Source: IMCC2047 sp041395865 (GTDB taxonomy: Bacteria; Pseudomonadota; Gammaproteobacteria; Pseudomonadales; IMCC2047). From it: a stretch of 64,000 bases of DNA. Location of the stretch: the NCBI GenBank assembly GCA_041395865.1, contig JAWKZQ010000008.1:35413-99412 (forward strand), read 5' to 3'. The position numbers and the translations under genes are program-made. Positions 41,868 through 49,691 of the stretch are shown one piece after another. The notes beneath the pieces are model-generated. The model worked only from the letters and a program-made list of their open reading frames with translations. It was not told where the DNA came from and made no database searches. The stretch's first letter is position 1, and the number at the start of each line of letters is the position of its first letter.

Positions 41868-42665
41868 GTGATTAAAACAGAGATTTTTTCCTATCAGCAG
41901 GGTAACAGCCCTGTGATTGTCAGCTTTCCTCATGATGGTATGCGCCTGCCTCCGGAGATAGCGCCCCAGCTCAACGAACTGGGGAAACAGGTGCCGGATA
42001 CCGACTGGTATGTGAACCGCTTGTATAACTTCCTGCCGGAATTGGATGTCTCTTTCTTTATCCCCGAGTTTTCCCGCTATGTGGTGGACCTGAATCGTTC
42101 GTCCCAAGGTGGGGCACTGTATCCGGGGCAGTATGAAACCAGTGTTTGCCCGGTGGCGACCTTTGACGGAGAACCCATCTACCGTGAGGGTTGCGAACCG
42201 GATGCGCAGGAGGTGCAACGCCGTATCGGTAGCTATTGGCAACCCTATCACGACCATATCCAAAGCGAGATTGAGCGGATCAAAGCGCTGCACGGTTACG
42301 CCATCCTGTGGGATGCGCACTCCATTCGGGGCATGGTGCCGCAGTTATTCGACGGCGTATTGCCCCACCTGAATTTCGGAACCGGTGGCGGCTTGTCCTG
42401 TACTCCGGAAATTCTTCGGCGCGTCACCGACATTGCCTATGGGCAGGAGTACTATAGCGTGGTGGAGAATGCCCGTTTCAAGGGCGGTTTTATTACCCGT
42501 CATTACGGCAATCCGGCGGAAAATGTGCACACCATCCAATTGGAAATTAACCAGAGTATTTATATGCAGGAAGGCGCTGCGGCAGCATTGGATGAAGCGA
42601 AATGCGAGCGATTAAGGCCCTTGTTAAAACAATTTCTTCATGCCCTGTCGGCAACGATGCCCTGA
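41868..42665 (+). CDS. N-formylglutamate amidohydrolase family protein (HutG-like)
   Basis: A 265-residue enzyme of the N-formylglutamate amidohydrolase family: IVSFPHDGMRLPP near the start, DTDWYVNRLYNFLPEL, LWDAHSIRG (metal-ligand His and Asp) and RFKGGFITRHYGNP. It hydrolyses N-formyl-glutamate in histidine catabolism in the characterised members. No other hut gene is in the window. GTG 41868 is preferred because the protein then fits the family length (about 267) and GAGG lies nine bases upstream; ATG 41823 has a site only one to two bases away. Confidence 0.85.
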   Translation: MIKTEIFSYQQGNSPVIVSFPHDGMRLPPEIAPQLNELGKQVPDTDWYVNRLYNFLPELDVSFFIPEFSRYVVDLNRSSQGGALYPGQYETSVCPVATFDGEPIYREGCEPDAQEVQRRIGSYWQPYHDHIQSEIERIKALHGYAILWDAHSIRGMVPQLFDGVLPHLNFGTGGGLSCTPEILRRVTDIAYGQEYYSVVENARFKGGFITRHYGNPAENVHTIQLEINQSIYMQEGAAAALDEAKCERLRPLLKQFLHALSATMP

Positions 42666-42680
42666 ATGGCTAGACAGTCT

Positions 42681-42742
42681 TCGCTCTTTCAGAAGAGCGA
42701 ACCTTTCAATCCGGCAGTTGCAGGAGGATAATTAACCTCCTG
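42681..42742. promoter_or_regulatory. Two hairpins between the HutG-like gene and a lipoprotein gene
   Basis: TCGCTCTT/AAGAGCGA (42681-42688 with 42693-42700) lies 16 bp past the upstream stop. CAGGAGG/CCTCCTG (42721-42727 with 42736-42742) follows just before the ribosome site of the next gene. Neither is followed by a T-run; the first may still act as a terminator. Confidence 0.45.
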
Positions 42743-42763
42743 CCGAATTGAAGGGGGGTTGTA

Positions 42764-43099
42764 ATGGCTCACACCTCATCAAAATTTACCCTGTGTTTCG
42801 TTGCCATCGGCTTGCTGTTATTGCTGGCCGGTTGTTCCCAGCAGCAATTCAAAGCCCTTATCGACCCGAACAAACCCTTCGAGGTGGATGAGGAGTGGGA
42901 TGGCTGGTGGTCGCAGTCCCAGTCCGATGTAATTACCTTTGCGGGCGACGACCGTATTATGGGCGCCTACCTGGTGGACACCAAAACACAGCTTTGCTTT
43001 TTTATCGCCGGTGGCGGAGCCACACAAATCCCCTGTAGCAGTCTGGCAAGACGAGCTGAGTGGGTTCCTATCATCACTTGGGTGCCTGCTTCGCAATAG
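42764..43099 (+). CDS. Small lipoprotein of unknown function
   Basis: A 111-residue lipoprotein with a signal peptide and lipobox LLAGC (Cys24). The mature part includes PNKPFEVDEEWDGWWSQSQSD, a hydrophobic AGGGATQIPCSSL segment, and two further cysteines. No family is recognised. A purine-rich GGGGGG precedes the ATG. Confidence 0.75.
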   Translation: MAHTSSKFTLCFVAIGLLLLLAGCSQQQFKALIDPNKPFEVDEEWDGWWSQSQSDVITFAGDDRIMGAYLVDTKTQLCFFIAGGGATQIPCSSLARRAEWVPIITWVPASQ

Positions 43100-43189
43100 C
43101 TGAACGACTGCTTTTTCAAGGGTATCCGAGGCGCTTCAAAATCCAGAAAAAATCTATTTTCGCTAACAAAAAGCACTGCTATATTTGCG

Positions 43190-43211
43190 CAAAATTTCCC
43201 CCGAAATTTTG
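43190..43211. repeat. Perfect inverted repeat upstream of the SET-domain gene
   Basis: CAAAATTTC (43190-43198) and GAAATTTTG (43203-43211) form a 9-bp stem with a CCCC loop. It may be an operator or the start of the leader structures that follow. Confidence 0.5.
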
Positions 43212-43250
43212 TTAATCGCCGGTGAAAGCAAAGCAGTAGCAAGCGTACCG

Positions 43251-43291
43251 ACAAGTGGGCGAGTCGGGGTGCCCACCGCTGAGCGGCTTGT
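43251..43291 (+). promoter_or_regulatory. Compact three-way-junction leader before the SET-domain gene
   Basis: Three stems nest without spare bases: ACAAG/CTTGT (43251-43255 with 43287-43291), TGGGC/GCCCA (43256-43260 with 43271-43275) and CCGC/GCGG (43276-43279 with 43283-43286, TGA loop). This lies 33-73 nt upstream of the start codon and looks like a structured 5' leader. It matches no riboswitch class I know. Confidence 0.5.
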
Positions 43292-43323
43292 GTCTCATAC
43301 CTGGTCTTGTTCAGAGAACATAC

Positions 43324-43947
43324 ATGATCCACCCATCGACCGAACTGCGCTTTATCAATAATGAGATTGGCTATGGAGTTTTCACAACGGAATTTATTCC
43401 CAAGGGCACCCTTGTCTGGGCACTGGATAAGCTAGATCGCCAGTTTTCCGGGCTGGAAATGCTGGAGCTTGGCGAGCCCTACCAGCAGATACTGAGTCGT
43501 TATTGCTACCGGGATAACCAGGGGCATTTTGTACTGTGCTGGGATAACGGCCGTTATGTTAACCACAGCTTCCATGCCAACTGCATGTCCACGGCCTACG
43601 ATTGCGAAATTGCGATTCGCGATATTCAGCCGGGTGAGGAGCTGACCGACGATTACGGCTACCTGAACCTCATGGAGCCCTTCCGGGCACGGGACGAGGG
43701 GGCCAGGCGCAAGTATGTCTATCCCAACGACTTGGTTAAGTACCATAAAATCTGGGATAAGAAACTGATGTCGGCTTTCAAGCATTTTTCCAGAGTCCAG
43801 CAACCCTTACAGCGTGTCATGAGCCCGGAAATGTGGGACCATTGCGTCAAGGTCTCCTGTGGTGAAGAGCCCATGGCCTCTATTGTGAATATTTATTTCG
43901 ACCAATCGGTGAGTATTGAGGCTGGCGTGGGTTCGGCGAACGGGTGA
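43324..43947 (+). CDS. SET-domain protein (putative lysine methyltransferase)
   Basis: A 207-residue protein whose first 120 residues hold a SET domain: INNEIGYGVFTTEFIPKGTLVW, the RYVNHSFHANC motif (NHS at 80-82, pseudoknot), and ELTDDYGYLN (109-115). These segments form the SAM and lysine sites in SET methyltransferases. C-terminal residues 120-207 are less conserved and contain VSCGEE. Bacterial SET proteins are scattered and possibly horizontally acquired; targets are unknown. ATG 43324 is chosen over the longer frame because the SET domain starts there. Confidence 0.88.
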   Translation: MIHPSTELRFINNEIGYGVFTTEFIPKGTLVWALDKLDRQFSGLEMLELGEPYQQILSRYCYRDNQGHFVLCWDNGRYVNHSFHANCMSTAYDCEIAIRDIQPGEELTDDYGYLNLMEPFRARDEGARRKYVYPNDLVKYHKIWDKKLMSAFKHFSRVQQPLQRVMSPEMWDHCVKVSCGEEPMASIVNIYFDQSVSIEAGVGSANG

Positions 43948-44033
43948 GTTTAATTCCCCGTTCCAGCGGCCAGGCTTGGGTGCTGTTGACGAAGCCCATC
44001 AATGCCCACCTAAAACAGTGATACCGCCTGAAA

Positions 44034-44714
44034 TTGAAGTTTCGACCGCTTAAAAAACTACCTGAATATGTGTCGGTTTCCCCGCGGCCGGTGAAATGGG
44101 CGCGTATTCAGGTGCATCCTACCGGGGAAGTGAAAATTGTCGTGCCTCGCGCGCTCAGCGGGGCTGACATCGTATCTTTCTATCAAAGCAAGCAGGGCTG
44201 GATTGAGGATAAACGTCAGCGGGCATTGGCGCGTCAGTCTGAACGGTTGCAGTTGGCCAATGATGAACTGGTGCTGTTCGGGCGCACCTTTCAGGTGTGC
44301 CTTGATGCCAGCCAAAAGCGCGCCGCCCGTATCGATCACGAAGCCCTTAGCATTGCTTACGCGAAGGACCTGCAGGACCCGGATGAGCGGCATCAGTGGT
44401 ACCGTTGTTTTGCCAAACACTATTTGTCGTTCCGCCTGGTCCAGTTGGCGGAGCAGCACGGTTTTGAATTCAATCGGCTGTTTATCCGGGAACAGAAAAC
44501 CCGTTGGGGCTCCTGTAGCTCACGGGGGAACATCTCCTTGAACTGGAAGCTCATAAAAGCGCCGGTATGGGTCAGCGACTATGTCATCCTGCATGAGCTG
44601 GTCCATACCGAAATCATGAACCACAGTTTGGCCTTTTGGCAGCGTGTTGAAGGTGTGTGCCCTGAGTACAAAAGGGCCAAGGCGTGGTTGAAACGTTATG
44701 GCTTCCAACTGTAG
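44034..44714 (+). CDS. YgjP-like M48-family metallopeptidase (DUF45/WLM-like)
   Basis: A 226-residue protein with the YgjP-type metallopeptidase domain. The zinc motif is HELVH (187-191), and the conserved preceding block reads QKTRWGSCSSRGNISLNWKLIKAPVWVSDYVILHELVHT. The motif KTRWGSCS is diagnostic of the family. These proteins are proposed to act in DNA or proteostasis roles, unproven. The start is TTG 44034, with no better in-frame codon near. Confidence 0.82.
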   Translation: MKFRPLKKLPEYVSVSPRPVKWARIQVHPTGEVKIVVPRALSGADIVSFYQSKQGWIEDKRQRALARQSERLQLANDELVLFGRTFQVCLDASQKRAARIDHEALSIAYAKDLQDPDERHQWYRCFAKHYLSFRLVQLAEQHGFEFNRLFIREQKTRWGSCSSRGNISLNWKLIKAPVWVSDYVILHELVHTEIMNHSLAFWQRVEGVCPEYKRAKAWLKRYGFQL

Positions 44715-44866
44715 GTTCCTGTATCGGCAGTAGCCAGGCCTTCTTGTTTTGCGATCTGTTTTACCAAAGCGGGGAGCTTAGCTTCGCCGAATCGAATCCG
44801 TTATAAGCAATCGAGCGGTTTTCTTCTAGACTGTAAGAAACCGACCGATAACCTCAGGAATGTCTG

Positions 44867-46021
44867 GTGCTTAAACTGTTTCGCTTTCTTTTTTTGTTCG
44901 CTCTGATTGTCGCCGTAGCCCTGACAGGTGCTCTTTTTTCTGCGCCGCCTGAAGACCGTCCGAAAATGATTGCCTGGGCTAAACAGACTATTTCCGACAA
45001 GCTGGGTTATGACTTGGTAAAGTTTGAGAAACAGGTCGAGGAAATCGTTCCCGAGCAGGTACTGGAAACCTTCGGCCGAATAAAGGTGGCGGAGACCTTC
45101 CAGCAGGTTGCAAACTGCGGAAAAACCGAAACCACGGCGTTGGAGAAAAGTACAACGTCGGAAATTTATCGCTGGATCGACGAAGACGGCAAGCTGCACT
45201 TTTCCGATGTGAAGCCCGGGGATACCCGTAATAACGAGGTAATGACGGTCAGTTATGCGGACCGCAAGCAGTACTTCAAACTCAAGATTGTTGAGGATAC
45301 CGAGAGCCTGCCGGCCTTTACCCGGGATAAGGTCAATGCGGAGGTGCGGCAGGTTTACCGGATTCTGTCGCGGGACCTGGATATTGAGCACCTGCGCAAG
45401 GTGTTCCTGAATGTCCGCATCATCGGGACACAGGCGGACTTCCAAAACTATCGACAGCAAAAGGCGCCCCGGCTACGAACCGATTCAGGGTTTTATACCA
45501 GCGAGAATAACGAAGCCGTGGTGTTCCAGGGAAATAACCCCGAAGCAATGCGAGCGGTAATTCGCCATGAGGCGACCCACGTTATTATGGCCGGGCTCTA
45601 TGGCGCAACGCCGAGCTGGTTTAACGAAGGGCTGGCAGAATATTTCGAGCAGCTTGAGGTCAGTGGACAGGCCCGCAAGGTCGGGCCGGTCGATTACCAT
45701 TGGCAGCACCTGCAACAGCGCCTTGATCGCGGTGAGCTGATGGCGTTGCGGGATTATATCAATCTGCCGCCGCAGCGCTGGTATGCGGGTAATCTGCGGG
45801 ATAATTACGGTATGGCCTGGTCGCTGGTTTATTACCTGATGAGTGAACCGAAAGGTAAAGCATTCCTGCAGACGATGATGAACGACATGGCCGAAAACTA
45901 TTGCTGGTCTTCACCCGGAAGCGATTATTTCGACGAGCATTACCCGGGTGGTTTTGCGGCCTTCGAAGCAGGCTGGAAGGGCTGGCTAAGCCAGCCCATG
46001 CCGACAGCGCACCGCTATTAA
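44867..46021 (+). CDS. Exported DUF4124-DUF1570 zinc metallopeptidase-like protein
   Basis: A 384-residue protein with a signal anchor (residues 3-25), a short DUF4124 segment (about 98-118, EIYRWIDEDGKLHFSDVKPG), and a C-terminal gluzincin-type domain of the DUF1570 kind. HExxH is at 234-238 (HEATH), followed by NEGLAEYFE, whose Glu is the likely third zinc ligand. It may be a periplasmic peptidase tied to the cell wall or surface. GTG 44867 has AGGA seven bases upstream. Confidence 0.82.
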   Translation: MLKLFRFLFLFALIVAVALTGALFSAPPEDRPKMIAWAKQTISDKLGYDLVKFEKQVEEIVPEQVLETFGRIKVAETFQQVANCGKTETTALEKSTTSEIYRWIDEDGKLHFSDVKPGDTRNNEVMTVSYADRKQYFKLKIVEDTESLPAFTRDKVNAEVRQVYRILSRDLDIEHLRKVFLNVRIIGTQADFQNYRQQKAPRLRTDSGFYTSENNEAVVFQGNNPEAMRAVIRHEATHVIMAGLYGATPSWFNEGLAEYFEQLEVSGQARKVGPVDYHWQHLQQRLDRGELMALRDYINLPPQRWYAGNLRDNYGMAWSLVYYLMSEPKGKAFLQTMMNDMAENYCWSSPGSDYFDEHYPGGFAAFEAGWKGWLSQPMPTAHRY

Positions 46022-46035
46022 GCTTCTTTCTTTCC

Positions 46036-46069
46036 TCCTCGCTGGACGAGAAATGACCGTCAGCGAGGA
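46036..46069. repeat. Inverted repeat between convergent genes
   Basis: TCCTCGCTG (46036-46044) pairs with CAGCGAGGA (46061-46069) around a 16-base loop. With weak T-content downstream it may be a terminator, but the loop is long. Confidence 0.4.
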
Positions 46070-46096
46070 TGATGCAGATAGTTTTTCAACAGCCTG

Positions 46097-46573
46097 CTAA
46101 GCGGGTACAAAGCGCAATGCCAAACCGTTATTGCACCACCTTAAGCCGGTGGGTTTGGGGCCGTCTTTGAAAACGTGCCCCTGGTGGCCGCCGCAACGGG
46201 CGCAATGGTATTCGGTGCGGGTGTAGAACAGGCTGTCGTCGGGCCGGGTGTCAATGTGTCCGGCAATGGCGGTGTGGAAACTGGGCCAGCCGGTACCGCT
46301 GTCGTATTTATGTTCCGACTTGAACAGGGGCAAATCACAGCCGGCGCACACATATTCGCCGGGACGATGTTCTTTATTGAGCGGGCTGCTGTAGGGACGC
46401 TCGGTACCCTGGTCCCTGAGAATATGGAATTGTGCCGGGGTTAAACGTTCGCGCCACTCCCGGCGGGAATAATTGATCGGCGTAATTTGACCGTGTTCGG
46501 CGCGTAAGCCGAAGGGCAGGGCTCCTACCGTGGCAAAGAGTACACTGCATTGAAGAAAACGCCTGCGGTTCAT
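46097..46573 (-). CDS. Exported MsrB, peptide-methionine (R)-S-oxide reductase
   Basis: A 158-residue MsrB with an N-terminal export signal. The start MNRRRFLQCSVLFATVGALP carries a twin-arginine-like RR and a hydrophobic core. Zinc cysteines 76, 79, 124 and 127 and catalytic Cys147 (LRWCNNGLAL) are intact, with GTGWPSF conserved. It probably repairs oxidised methionines in the periplasm, pairing with the exported MsrA at 48402-49004. The cytoplasmic MsrB in the window is a separate gene. Confidence 0.9.
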   Translation of the reverse strand: MNRRRFLQCSVLFATVGALPFGLRAEHGQITPINYSRREWRERLTPAQFHILRDQGTERPYSSPLNKEHRPGEYVCAGCDLPLFKSEHKYDSGTGWPSFHTAIAGHIDTRPDDSLFYTRTEYHCARCGGHQGHVFKDGPKPTGLRWCNNGLALRFVPA

Positions 46574-46634
46574 TTCAACCTCACCTTAACTGTTTGACGT
46601 TGCAGTTAAGACGGAGTGGCGCCCGCTAAGTTCC

Positions 46635-47609
46635 TTAGGGCTTGTCGGCCAGGATGACAACGCGTTTCGGAGCGGGATAGCCTTCGATTGTCAGGTTGTG
46701 GTCATTGGGGTCGAGGTATTGCTCCAGGGAATGAAACTGCATCCATTCCGTGCGACGCTGTTCTTCGATCGTCGTTTGAGCGACGTTGATAATTCGAACG
46801 TTCACGAAGCCCATGCGCTCCAGCCAGGCCACCAGGGTGTCGCAACTGGGCAGGAACCAGACGTTGCGCATCTGGGCATAGCGGTCCTGCGGCACCAGCA
46901 CTTCATGGAGGCCGCCATCGATAACCAGGGTTTCCAGTACCAGTTCGCCGCCGGGACGCAGTGCCTGCTTAAGTTCTTCCAGGTGATCGAAGGGGGAACG
47001 GCGATGGTAAAACACACCCATCGACAGGACCGTATCGAATACCTCCATCCGTTCAGGCAGGTCTTCACTGCGCAGTGGCAGGAAATGCAGGGGCGCCTCA
47101 GGCACGAAGCGTTTGAAAATCTGGAACTGCATCAGGAATTTGTGGGAGGGATCGACCCCGACAATGAGTTCCGGCTGCTGGGCCAGCATGCGCCAGCAGT
47201 AGTAAAGGTTGCCGCAGCCCACATCCAGTACCCGCCGACCTTTCAGGGGTTGAATATGCGGCTCGACCCGGTCCCACTTCAGGTTGGAGCGCCATTCGGT
47301 ATCAACATCGATGCCAAAGAGCTCGAAGGGGCCTTTGCGCCAGGGCATCAGCATTTTTAAGGCGGCAACAAGCCGCTCTCGCTGTGTGTCAGTGATTTGG
47401 TCACTGCTGCCAATGGTCACGGCCGGGCGATCATAATGTATTTCGCTGGGTGTCAGCTGGGGAAGTGCGTTGATAATGCTTTCCCAGCCGTCCAGTTCGC
47501 CATGGGGACGGTTATAAAAACGTGCTTCAATGGCGGCTTTGAAAGCGTCGGAGAAGGGCTCCAGCAGGGTGCCTTCGATGCGTTGGTGAAAGTCGTCGAA
47601 ATTAATCAT
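46635..47609 (-). CDS. cmoB: tRNA uridine 5-carboxymethyltransferase CmoB
   Basis: A 324-residue CmoB: SAM-fold motif VLDVGCGN (127-134), with DRPAVTIGSS and WRKGPFELFGIDVDTEWRSNLKWDRV upstream as in the family. CmoB transfers the carboxymethyl group of carboxy-SAM onto 5-hydroxyuridine-34 to give cmo5U. It lies eight bases downstream of cmoA, whose product makes the carboxy-SAM. Confidence 0.94.
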   Translation of the reverse strand: MINFDDFHQRIEGTLLEPFSDAFKAAIEARFYNRPHGELDGWESIINALPQLTPSEIHYDRPAVTIGSSDQITDTQRERLVAALKMLMPWRKGPFELFGIDVDTEWRSNLKWDRVEPHIQPLKGRRVLDVGCGNLYYCWRMLAQQPELIVGVDPSHKFLMQFQIFKRFVPEAPLHFLPLRSEDLPERMEVFDTVLSMGVFYHRRSPFDHLEELKQALRPGGELVLETLVIDGGLHEVLVPQDRYAQMRNVWFLPSCDTLVAWLERMGFVNVRIINVAQTTIEEQRRTEWMQFHSLEQYLDPNDHNLTIEGYPAPKRVVILADKP

Positions 47610-47617
47610 GCAGTCGG

Positions 47618-48343
47618 TTATTTGTGAGCCAGCAAAGACATAAAGTTAAAGCACTGGAACCAGGGCGTGATATGGCTGAATCCTGCCTGATGCAGTCGGG
47701 TGCGGTGGGTGCCGAGTGTGTCGGGAATCAAGACGTTATCCAGCGCCTCTCGTTTCTGGGCGATTTCCAGGTCGCTGTAGCCCTGCTGGCGTTTAAAGGC
47801 GTAATAAAAGTCGGTCAGGGTGTCCTGTTCGTGCTCGTTGGGCAGGTTGGTTTTTTCCGAGAGCACCAGGATGCCGCCTGGATTGAGGCCCTGGTAGATT
47901 CGCTCCAGCAGCGGTTCGCGCTGGTCCGGCTCGATAAATTGCAGGGTCAGGTTCATGACGACCAGCGAGGCATTTTCGATGGGAGTGGTCAGAATATCCT
48001 CGCAGCGGATTTCCACCGCTGCCGGAGAATCATCGGAGTCGATAATTTTCCGGCAGCGCTCGACCATGGCTTCGGAATTGTCCACCCCGATAATACGGCA
48101 GCTGTCGTCGGGCAGGTTGTGGCGAATGCTCAGGATGCCTGCCCCCAGCGAACAACCGAGGTCATAGCAGTTGGAGCCGGGCTTGACGGTTTCGCGGGTT
48201 ATCACGCCGATCATGTCCAGCATCATGCCGTAGCCGGGAACTGAGCGGCTGATCATGTCGCTGAATACCGAGGCGACCCGGTCATCGAATTTAAATTTTT
48301 CTATCTGTTCGCGGGGTGTGGCGAACACGTCGTCGCGGCTCAT
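47618..48343 (-). CDS. cmoA: Carboxy-S-adenosyl-L-methionine synthase CmoA
   Basis: A 241-residue methyltransferase-fold enzyme with DLGCSLGA (61-68) and FSDMISRSVPGYGMML, matching CmoA. It makes carboxy-SAM from SAM and prephenate for CmoB. It is the first gene of the cmoAB pair and is divergent in function from the msr genes flanking it. Confidence 0.95.
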   Translation of the reverse strand: MSRDDVFATPREQIEKFKFDDRVASVFSDMISRSVPGYGMMLDMIGVITRETVKPGSNCYDLGCSLGAGILSIRHNLPDDSCRIIGVDNSEAMVERCRKIIDSDDSPAAVEIRCEDILTTPIENASLVVMNLTLQFIEPDQREPLLERIYQGLNPGGILVLSEKTNLPNEHEQDTLTDFYYAFKRQQGYSDLEIAQKREALDNVLIPDTLGTHRTRLHQAGFSHITPWFQCFNFMSLLAHK

Positions 48344-48401
48344 GGTGGCTACACTGCTGTCTGGTTAATGTGGCGCGAGTGTAGCAGAAAAGCGGATGAT
48401 T

Positions 48402-49004
48402 TTAATCACCCCATAGCCGCTCGAGGCGGGCATCGCGACCGCAGGAAAAACGGTAGTATTTATAGCGGATCGGGTTTTTCTGGTAATAGTTCTGATGGTA
48501 TTCCTCGGCCGGGTAAAAGCTGGAAGCCTGGACAATCGGGGTCACGATCTCGTCGCTGAAGGGTTTGTCGGCTACCAGCGCTGTTTTGGATTGCTGTGCC
48601 AGCTGGCGCTGCGCTTCGGAGTGATAAAAAATGCCGGTTCGATACTGGTTGCCACGGTCACAGAACTGTCCGCCCGCATCGGTTGGGTCAACATTCTTCC
48701 AAAAGGTTTGCAGGAGCTTTTTATAGCTGATCCTGTCCGGATCATAGGTTACCTGCATAACCTCTGCATGGCCGGTGCCGCCCTTTGAAACCTGTTGGTA
48801 GGCGGGGTTGTCTACATGTCCGCCCATATAGCCGGAGGTGGTGCTGATAACGCCGTCGAGTTTGTCAAAGGGGGGCTCCATGCACCAGAAGCAGCCGCCG
48901 GCGAAGGTGGCAATTGCGTAGCCTTGGCTGGCCTTCTGTTCGGCAGCGTTCGCATTGGCCGTTAGGGCGAGCAGGGTACACAGGGCGATAAGCAGGGTTT
49001 TCAT
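48402..49004 (-). CDS. Exported MsrA, peptide-methionine (S)-S-oxide reductase
   Basis: A 200-residue MsrA with a Sec signal peptide (MKTLLIALCTLLALTANANA, cleaved near Ala20) and the active-site motif GGCFWC, catalytic Cys38. Other MsrA segments are conserved (GHAEVMQVTYDP, NQYRTGIFYHSEAQ). It is likely periplasmic and complementary to the exported MsrB at 46097-46573. It lies 58 bp upstream of cmoA on the same strand. Confidence 0.93.
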   Translation of the reverse strand: MKTLLIALCTLLALTANANAAEQKASQGYAIATFAGGCFWCMEPPFDKLDGVISTTSGYMGGHVDNPAYQQVSKGGTGHAEVMQVTYDPDRISYKKLLQTFWKNVDPTDAGGQFCDRGNQYRTGIFYHSEAQRQLAQQSKTALVADKPFSDEIVTPIVQASSFYPAEEYHQNYYQKNPIRYKYYRFSCGRDARLERLWGD

Positions 49005-49162
49005 GGTTAATCTCCACTCACTGAAGCAAAGCTTGGCTTTAGGACTCCCCGTTCAGTGAATGGTTCGTTACCGACGCAGAGGCCATTGCAATGGCCGATA
49101 AAAAAACTGATGATCAAGCGAGGGCCTGCATACAGGCCCGAATAACTAACAAGGTGTGATTC

Positions 49163-49642
49163 ATGATCAAGTCGTTGAGTGCTTTTTCCGTTCGAGCCGG
49201 CCTGCTGGCATGGCTGTTAATTCTGTCGGGGTGCGCTTCCCTTTCCATGCCCTTTGAACGCCCGGATGTTAAGTTGGTTTCCGTAAAGCTGCTGCCCTCG
49301 GAGGGAATGGAGCAGCGGTTGGCCATCGGCTTGCGGGTATCAAACCCCAACAATATGACGCTCAACCTGGTGGGTATGAAATACAGCCTGAGACTGCAGG
49401 GTTTTGACCTGATGAGCGGAGTGACCAAGGATATCCCGCCGATTGCAAGTTATTCCGACACCTCTCTGGAGGTGATCGCGACCGTAGATTGGCTCAATGG
49501 CCTGCGGTTGCTGCAGTCGCTGATGGCGAATCCCGGCTCTTCGGTGAGTTACGAGCTGGATGCCAAGCTGGACCCCGGAATTCTTTTGCCCGCTTATCAT
49601 GTGAAGGAAGCGGGTAGGATTAACCTGGCCCAGGCGGAGTGA
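49163..49642 (+). CDS. LEA14-like (WHy domain) lipoprotein
   Basis: A 159-residue lipoprotein with lipobox LSGC (Cys24) and a C-terminal WHy/LEA14-type beta-sandwich (LVSVKLLPSEGMEQRLAIGLRVSNPNNMTLNLVGMKYSLRL, quoted in part). The family is associated with desiccation and cold stress in other organisms, but the function here is unknown. It precedes the Bcr transporter gene by 49 bp. Confidence 0.85.
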   Translation: MIKSLSAFSVRAGLLAWLLILSGCASLSMPFERPDVKLVSVKLLPSEGMEQRLAIGLRVSNPNNMTLNLVGMKYSLRLQGFDLMSGVTKDIPPIASYSDTSLEVIATVDWLNGLRLLQSLMANPGSSVSYELDAKLDPGILLPAYHVKEAGRINLAQAE

Positions 49643-49691
49643 TCGTCTTCCCTGAAACCTGCTTTAAACAGCCTCAGAAGCGGGTAACGTG

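Noticed and set aside
43257..43300. Partial resemblance to a TPP riboswitch (GGGGTGCCC followed by GCTGAG and ATACC)
   Set aside because: The second half of the THI element (ACCTGATCTGG...GTAGGGAA) is missing, the base after CTGAG is wrong, and the SET gene is not a thiamine gene.
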